Assembly (NCBI GenBank): GCA_017958585.1
Contig: JAGDCK010000274.1
Location: forward strand, 1 to 10,641
Reading direction: 5' to 3'
From: Lachnospiraceae bacterium
GTDB taxonomy: Bacteria > Bacillota > Clostridia > Lachnospirales > Lachnospiraceae
DNA length: 10,641 bases
Of this stretch, positions 6,368-10,641 are shown piece after piece. Positions within the stretch are counted from its first letter, which is position 1. Every line of letters begins with the position of its first letter. The position numbers were made by a program, and so were the translations under genes. The notes beneath the pieces were generated by a model, which had not been told where the DNA came from, made no database searches, and was given only the letters and a program-made list of their open reading frames with translations.

Positions 6368-7249
6368 ATGAAGATCACAGAGATATTAAAACAGGACAGA
6401 CTGGGATTATCCTTTGAGGTATTTCCGCCAAAGACGGATTCGAAATTCGAGTCCGTAAAGGCTGCAACTGAGAAGATCGCGGCCTTAAAGCCCTCATTTA
6501 TGAGCGTGACCTACGGAGCAGGCGGCGGTACCAGCAAATATACCCTTGATATTGCAAAAAATCTTGAGAAAGAATATAACACACCCATGCTGGCCCATCT
6601 TACCTGTGTTTCCTCAAACAAGGAGACAGTTAAGGCCAGGATCGCGGACATGAAGGCAGCAGGCATAGAAAATGTCATGGCTCTTCGCGGAGACCTGACT
6701 CCTGAGCTTGAAAACTCTGACAGAAGCACATGGGATTACAGACATGCGGTGGAGCTTGTAAGGGACTTAAAAAACAGCGGAGCTGATTTTTGTATCGGCG
6801 GAGCCTGCTATCCCGAGGTTCATCCCGAGAGCGTAAATCAGCGAGAGGACATCAAATATCTGAAGGAAAAAGTTGATGCGGGATGCGAGTTTTTGACCAC
6901 CCAGATGGTATTTGACAACGATCTGTTCTTTAATTTTTTGTATAAGATAAGAGAGGCAGGCATCACGGTGCCGGTGCTTCCGGGAATCATGCCCATCACC
7001 AACGCCAATCAGGTGGACAGGGCCATCAAGCTCTCCGGTTCCTTCATGCCAAGGCGTTTTAAGAGCCTTGTGGACAAGTTCGGAGATGATCCCGAAGCGA
7101 TGAAGCAGGCAGGTATAGCCTATGCCACGGACCAGATCATCGACCTATATGCCAACGGAATTAAGGCTGTTCATGTGTATTCCATGAACAAACCCGATGT
7201 GGCTGAGAGCATCCTTAATAATCTCTCAAATATTATCGGAAAACAGTAA
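6368..7249 (+). CDS. metF: 5,10-methylenetetrahydrofolate reductase
   Basis: FAD-dependent cytoplasmic enzyme that reduces 5,10-methylene-tetrahydrofolate to 5-methyl-tetrahydrofolate, the methyl donor for methionine synthase. It has 293 residues, matching the single-domain bacterial MetF (E. coli 296). The TIM-barrel family motifs are present: S-F-E-V-F-P-P-K at 15-22, with Glu17 at the position of the catalytic E. coli Glu28; S-V-T-Y-G-A-G-G-G-T at 46-55; H-L-T-C at 77-80; A-L-R-G-D at 105-109, with Asp109 at the position of E. coli Asp120. The ATG follows the preceding stop by 2 nt and uses GGGAG (6357-6361) inside the upstream gene, suggesting coupled translation. A terminator follows directly. 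No methionine synthase gene is in the window. Confidence 0.96.
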   Translation: MKITEILKQDRLGLSFEVFPPKTDSKFESVKAATEKIAALKPSFMSVTYGAGGGTSKYTLDIAKNLEKEYNTPMLAHLTCVSSNKETVKARIADMKAAGIENVMALRGDLTPELENSDRSTWDYRHAVELVRDLKNSGADFCIGGACYPEVHPESVNQREDIKYLKEKVDAGCEFLTTQMVFDNDLFFNFLYKIREAGITVPVLPGIMPITNANQVDRAIKLSGSFMPRRFKSLVDKFGDDPEAMKQAGIAYATDQIIDLYANGIKAVHVYSMNKPDVAESILNNLSNIIGKQ

Positions 7250-7265
7250 AATTTCAGATTTTTTC

Positions 7266-7297
7266 AAGTGGAAGAATAAATTTCTTCCACTTTTTTT
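7266..7297 (+). terminator. Rho-independent terminator after metF
   Basis: An 11-bp perfect stem (7266-7276 with 7282-7292; core aagtggaag / cttccactt) with a 5-nt loop runs directly into seven T residues (7291-7297). It ends the unit containing the DAHP synthase, XpaC-like and metF genes. Confidence 0.92.
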
Positions 7298-7333
7298 GTG
7301 TATGAATAAAACTGTGCCAATGCTTTGTCGGGG

Positions 7334-7363
7334 TTGAATTTGGGGGTAAATCAGATATATAAT
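7334..7363 (+). promoter_or_regulatory. Sigma-A-type promoter of the DUF1846 gene
   Basis: TTGAAT at 7334-7339 and a consensus TATAAT at 7358-7363 are separated by 18 bp, 38 bp upstream of the start codon and directly downstream of the metF terminator. The gene is therefore likely transcribed independently of the upstream unit. Confidence 0.75.
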
Positions 7364-7401
7364 GTAATTGTAAATCAATAGAAAAACGGACAAGGAAAAA
7401 T

Positions 7402-8880
7402 ATGAGAATCGGATTTGACAACGAAAAGTATTTAAAGATGCAATCAGAGCATATCATGGAGAGGATCGGAAAGTTTGGCGACAAGCTCTATCTGGAGTTT
7501 GGCGGAAAGCTTTTTGACGATTATCATGCATCCAGAGTGCTCCCCGGATTTCAGCCTGATTCAAAGCTCAGGATGCTCATGAAACTGGCTGACAAGGCAG
7601 AAATCGTTATAGTTATCAGCGCTCTTGATATCGTGCGCAACAAGATGAGAGGCGACCTTGGGATCACTTACGATGAGGATGTTCTCAGACTTAAGAGCGA
7701 ATTTGAATCAAGAGGATTATATGTGGGCAGCGTGGTGGTGACTCATTATTCAGGTCAGCCCGGTGCCGATGCTTTCAAGGCAAAGCTTGAAAAGAAAAAT
7801 ATCAAGGTTTATATCCATTACAATATTGAGGGATATCCCTCAAACGTTCCCCTTATCGTCAGCGATGAGGGATATGGCAAAAACGATTATATCGAGACCA
7901 CAAGACCCTTGGTGGTTGTGACCGCACCCGGACCCGGAAGCGGAAAGATGGCCACATGTCTTTCACAGCTTTATCATGAAAACAAGAGGGGTATCAAGGC
8001 AGGATACGCAAAATACGAGACCTTCCCCATCTGGAATATTCCCTTAAAACATCCCGTAAACCTGGCTTATGAGGCGGCAACTGCGGATCTTAACGATGTA
8101 AACATGATCGATCCATTCCACCTGGAAGCCTACGGTGAGACCACTGTAAATTACAACAGAGATATCGAGATCTTCCCCGTTCTCAATGCTATTTTTGAGG
8201 GAATCTATGGAGAAAATCCTTATAAGTCACCCACCGATATGGGTGTAAACATGGCAGGAAACTGCATAGTTGACGATGAGGCATGCTGCGAGGCATCAAT
8301 GCAGGAGATCATTCGTCGTTACTATTCTGCCATCGACAGACTTGTGCTCGGAAAAGCAAACGAGACAGAGGCTTACAAGATCGAGCTTTTGATGAAGCAG
8401 GCTAAAGTCACAACCGACGACAGAAAAGTTACTGTTGCCTGCAAAAAGAGAGCCGAGGAGAGCGGAACGGATTCGGCTGCCATCGAGCTTGAGGACGGTA
8501 CCATCATCACCTCAAAGACTTCAGACCTTCTCGGAGCCAGCGCGGCACTGCTTGTAAATGCCCTTAAATATCTGGGCGGCATCAAGCACGAGATACATAT
8601 TATCTCCCATGAGGCACTGGAGCCCATCCAGAAATTAAAGACAGAATACCTGGGAAGTGCAAATCCCAGACTTCACACCGATGAGGTGCTCATAGCCCTC
8701 TCAATGTGTGTAAATGATGACGAAAATGCAAGGATCGCTCTGGAACAGCTTCCCAAGCTTAAGGGATGCCAGGTTCACACCTCCGTGCTCTTGTCAGAGG
8801 TTGACATAAAGACCTTCAAGAAACTCGGTGTAAACCTTACCAGCGAGCCTGTGCTCAACGCAAAGAAGAAATATTTATAG
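7402..8880 (+). CDS. DUF1846 family protein, function unknown
   Basis: A 492-residue cytoplasmic protein that I recognise as the DUF1846 family, widespread in Firmicutes and some Actinobacteria; no reaction is established for it. It begins M-R-I-G-F-D-N-E-K-Y and has no signal peptide or membrane segment. A glycine-rich loop G-P-G-S-G-K (177-182), preceded by the strand V-V-V-T-A-P, resembles a Walker A nucleotide-binding loop. A second conserved-looking block lies at about 283-300 (M-G-V-N-M-A-G-N, then D-D-E-A-C-C-E-A). The C-terminal third contains alternating helices and strands. The start is an ATG with AAGGA (7392-7396) at 5-nt spacing and its own promoter. It stands between two terminated or leadered units, so context gives no functional clue. 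Family assignment is fairly firm; nucleotide binding is an inference from the loop. Confidence 0.85.
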   Translation: MRIGFDNEKYLKMQSEHIMERIGKFGDKLYLEFGGKLFDDYHASRVLPGFQPDSKLRMLMKLADKAEIVIVISALDIVRNKMRGDLGITYDEDVLRLKSEFESRGLYVGSVVVTHYSGQPGADAFKAKLEKKNIKVYIHYNIEGYPSNVPLIVSDEGYGKNDYIETTRPLVVVTAPGPGSGKMATCLSQLYHENKRGIKAGYAKYETFPIWNIPLKHPVNLAYEAATADLNDVNMIDPFHLEAYGETTVNYNRDIEIFPVLNAIFEGIYGENPYKSPTDMGVNMAGNCIVDDEACCEASMQEIIRRYYSAIDRLVLGKANETEAYKIELLMKQAKVTTDDRKVTVACKKRAEESGTDSAAIELEDGTIITSKTSDLLGASAALLVNALKYLGGIKHEIHIISHEALEPIQKLKTEYLGSANPRLHTDEVLIALSMCVNDDENARIALEQLPKLKGCQVHTSVLLSEVDIKTFKKLGVNLTSEPVLNAKKKYL

Positions 8881-9004
8881 TCATGTGCAGGGGTTGTTTG
8901 ACGGTTTTTACATTAAAAGACCGTAAACGGGAGGTGATGCGTAAAATCATCGGAGAGTAGCGTACAGGATAACCTTCATAACAAATTGAAAGGATGTATG
9001 GGGC
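8881..9004 (+). other. 124-bp intergenic leader with one imperfect hairpin
   Basis: An inverted repeat pairs acggtttt (8901-8908) with aaaagaccgt (8915-8924), with one bulged G. No T-run follows, so it is not a convincing terminator. A 7-codon frame (ATG at 8937, after gggagg) is too short and too close to its ribosome-binding site to call. No good promoter is visible, so the MurD-like gene may be reached by read-through from the DUF1846 gene. Confidence 0.4.
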
Positions 9005-10198
9005 ATGATTAATTTTGAAGAGCTTAACAGGAAAAAGATTTTGATCTGGGGTTACGGCCGTGAGGGCCAGTCAACAAAGCATTTTCTGGCAAGACATTGC
9101 AAGGATGCCAAGGTGACGGTTTTCGAAGGAAAGAGAGAAGAGTTTAACGAGGACGATTATGATCTGATCATAAAGAGTCCCGGGATCATCATGGACGGCG
9201 ATGACCCCAAATATACTTCACAGACAGAACTCTTTCTGGAGTCCTTCAGGGACAAGACCATAGGAATCACCGGCACCAAGGGAAAGAGCACCACTTCATC
9301 TCTTTTGTTCCATGTGCTTGACAAATGTTCGGGCAAACATGTGGTCCTTCTTGGAAATATCGGAGAACCCTGTCTGGATTATTTTGAGGAGATCGATGAT
9401 GACACCATCGTGGTTTTTGAGATGAGCTGCCATCAGTTAAAGCACACAAAAGTGTCTCCCCACGTTGCGGTATTTCTCAATTTGTATGAGGAGCACCTCG
9501 ATTACTACAAGACCATGGACAAATACTTTGAGGCAAAGAGTCATGTGACCACCTATCAGACGGAGGAAGACTTTTTCTTCAAGGGCGACAATGTGCCCGA
9601 GATACCTACAAAGGCAAAGGTTCATGAGATCAAATACTCAGACCCTCACTATTTTGAAATGAAATTATTGGGCGAGCACAACAGATTTAACGCCCAGTTT
9701 GTATATGACATTGCAACTGCTGTATATGGATGTGACCCTCAGAAAGTCAGGGATGCCATCGCAGAGTTCACGGCACTTCCCCACAGACTGCAGTGTTTGG
9801 GTGAGGTGGACGGAGTCAGATTCTATGATGATTCAATCTCCACCATTCCCGGTGCTACCATCGGTGCGGTTAAGGGTATCGAGAATGTGGGATGCGTCCT
9901 GGTAGGCGGCATGGACAGAGGTATCAATTACGATGCTTTGGTTAAATTTATCAGGGACACCGAAGATGACGGCGTAAATTATATCTTCTCCTACGATTCC
10001 GGAAAGAGGATCTACGAGGAGGTAAAGGATATCATGAACTGTGCCTATGCTCCCGAGTTAAAGGATGCGGTGGAACTTGCAAAGAAATGGGCAAAACCCG
10101 GACAGGCAGTTGTTCTCTCACCGGCTTCGGCATCCTACGGCTATTTCAAGAACTTCGAGCAGCGAGGCGACATGTTCAAAGGTTATGCCGGACTGTAA
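9005..10198 (+). CDS. MurD-like Mur ligase (UDP-MurNAc-L-Ala--glutamate ligase family), MurD2-like variant
   Basis: ATP-dependent cytoplasmic Mur ligase, probably adding glutamate to UDP-MurNAc-L-Ala in peptidoglycan precursor synthesis. It has 397 residues, shorter than classical MurD (about 440-450). Domain order is that of Mur ligases: N-terminal Rossmann-like segment (I-W-G-Y-G-R-E-G, 14-21); ATP loop G-I-T-G-T-K-G-K-S-T-T (97-107); L-G-N-I-G (126-130); E-M-S-C-H-Q-L (149-155, for E-L-S-S-F-Q-L in MurD); E-E-H-L-D-Y-Y (171-177); a Lys at 188 where MurD carries its carbamylated lysine; L-G-E-H-N (232-236); P-H-R (269-271); C-terminal L-S-P-A-S-A-S and N-F-E-Q-R-G-D-M-F. The MurD D-S-K-A-T-N motif instead reads D-D-S-I-S-T-I-P (285-292). 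The ATG follows AAAGGA at 10-nt spacing. The ligase family is firm; exact substrate (D- or L-Glu) is not. Confidence 0.85.
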   Translation: MINFEELNRKKILIWGYGREGQSTKHFLARHCKDAKVTVFEGKREEFNEDDYDLIIKSPGIIMDGDDPKYTSQTELFLESFRDKTIGITGTKGKSTTSSLLFHVLDKCSGKHVVLLGNIGEPCLDYFEEIDDDTIVVFEMSCHQLKHTKVSPHVAVFLNLYEEHLDYYKTMDKYFEAKSHVTTYQTEEDFFFKGDNVPEIPTKAKVHEIKYSDPHYFEMKLLGEHNRFNAQFVYDIATAVYGCDPQKVRDAIAEFTALPHRLQCLGEVDGVRFYDDSISTIPGATIGAVKGIENVGCVLVGGMDRGINYDALVKFIRDTEDDGVNYIFSYDSGKRIYEEVKDIMNCAYAPELKDAVELAKKWAKPGQAVVLSPASASYGYFKNFEQRGDMFKGYAGL

Positions 10199-10297
10199 TA
10201 AAGCTTGTGATAAGGTTTGTGATCATCCGGAAAAACCGGTTTTACCGATTTATCCAAATATGATCAATTGATTAACTTAAAAAAGGAATTGTTTAAA

Positions 10298-10332
10298 TAG
10301 GGCGCGAATTGTAATTCGCGTCCTAAATTTTT
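10298..10332 (+). terminator. Rho-independent terminator after the MurD-like gene
   Basis: A 12-bp stem with one G-T pair (10298-10309 with 10314-10325; core gcgcgaat / attcgcg) closes a 4-nt loop and is followed, after two A residues, by five T residues (10328-10332). It lies about 100 bp after the stop codon. Confidence 0.85.
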
Positions 10333-10363
10333 GCCAAAAATCTGAAAATAGTCACTAAATAAT

Positions 10364-10393
10364 TTGACGAATCTTACAAAAATGTAATATAAT
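10364..10393 (+). promoter_or_regulatory. Sigma-A-type promoter of the downstream membrane-protein gene
   Basis: TTGACG at 10364-10369 and TATAAT at 10388-10393 are separated by 18 bp. The pair lies 50 bp upstream of the start codon at 10444 and just after a terminator. Hexamers this close to the housekeeping consensus argue against the sigma-28-type control often found for motility genes. Confidence 0.8.
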
Positions 10394-10443
10394 CAGTATA
10401 AATTCGTTGTGAATTTTGATTTACTTGCAAGGAGGACTACTAC

Positions 10444-10641
10444 ATGAAAACTAAGGCGAAAAAAAGTACTGATCTGGAGAACTTCACGAAGGTAAAAGTG
10501 ATAAACGGACTGTATATCAGAGTCATCGTACCTGTTGTGATCGTGGCTGCCATAATGGCTGTTACCACTGTGATCTCGGCCATCAGTATGGACAGAATCA
10601 ACAAGAACATTAAAAATCTTCAGGAAGTAAGCTCTGAGATG
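10444..10641 (+). CDS. N-terminus of a membrane sensor, probably a second methyl-accepting chemotaxis protein (3'-partial)
   Basis: An open frame of 66 codons runs to the window edge without a stop. The ATG is preceded by a strong AAGGAGG (10429-10435) at 8-nt spacing and by a near-consensus promoter. The protein starts with a Lys-rich cytoplasmic segment (M-K-T-K-A-K-K-S-T), then a single hydrophobic segment at about residues 24-47 (I-R-V-I-V-P-V-V-I-V-A-A...), then a polar helical stretch beginning M-D-R-I-N-K-N. This is the usual N-terminal layout of a bacterial chemoreceptor and resembles the clostridial style of the receptor at the start of the window. The signalling domain is not in view, so a sensor kinase or diguanylate cyclase cannot be excluded. 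That a gene starts here is secure; the product call is tentative. Confidence 0.6.
   Translation, partial: MKTKAKKSTDLENFTKVKVINGLYIRVIVPVVIVAAIMAVTTVISAISMDRINKNIKNLQEVSSEM

Noticed and set aside
8898..8928. TTGACG (8898-8903) as a promoter for the MurD-like gene
   Set aside because: No acceptable -10 hexamer follows at 16-18 bp.
10227..10243. ccgg-aaaaa-ccgg-tttt hairpin and the aaaaccggtttt palindrome after the MurD-like gene
   Set aside because: A 4-bp stem is too weak for a terminator and a much better one lies at 10298-10332; no regulator is known to me that would make this an operator.

Overview
The window looks like chromosomal DNA of a motile, Gram-positive anaerobe of the Clostridia, most likely a Lachnospiraceae member (Butyrivibrio/Roseburia-like). 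The reasons are the style of the encoded proteins (chemoreceptors, an OhrR-type MarR regulator, an XpaC-like membrane protein, a DUF1846 protein), the strong GGAGG ribosome-binding sites, moderate GC content and all genes on one strand. The genus is an inference from recognised protein families, not from a marker gene.

Layout. (1) 1-2379: a chemoreceptor (MCP) whose 5' end lies outside the window, closed by a strong terminator at 2399-2435. (2) 2461-7297: a probable metabolic transcription unit. It begins with a promoter that carries an OhrR-box-like palindrome between its -35 and -10 elements. It continues with an OhrR-type redox-sensing regulator (2536-2970), a monofunctional prephenate dehydratase with an ACT domain (3001-3834), a 174-bp GC-rich element bounded by 26-bp inverted arms (3876-4049), a class I DAHP synthase (4124-5152), an XpaC-like membrane protein (5181-6365) and MetF (6368-7249), and ends in a terminator (7266-7297). 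(3) 7334-8880: a DUF1846 protein behind its own sigma-A-type promoter. (4) 9005-10198: a short MurD-like amino-acid ligase with an atypical DDSIST motif, ending in a terminator (10298-10332). (5) 10364-10641: a promoter and the first 66 codons of a second membrane protein, probably another chemoreceptor, cut by the window edge.

How the genes fit together. DAHP synthase (first step of the shikimate pathway) and prephenate dehydratase (committed step to phenylalanine) supply aromatic amino acids; MetF supplies methyl-tetrahydrofolate. Whether the OhrR-type regulator controls only itself or also the aromatic genes is open: no ohr peroxidase gene is present in the window, and the regulator is only 30 bp from the pheA start. 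The XpaC-like, DUF1846 and MurD-like genes are family-level assignments with no clear functional link to their neighbours.

No tRNA, rRNA, CRISPR array, transposase or phage gene was found. The least explained stretch is the inverted-repeat element between pheA and the DAHP synthase gene.
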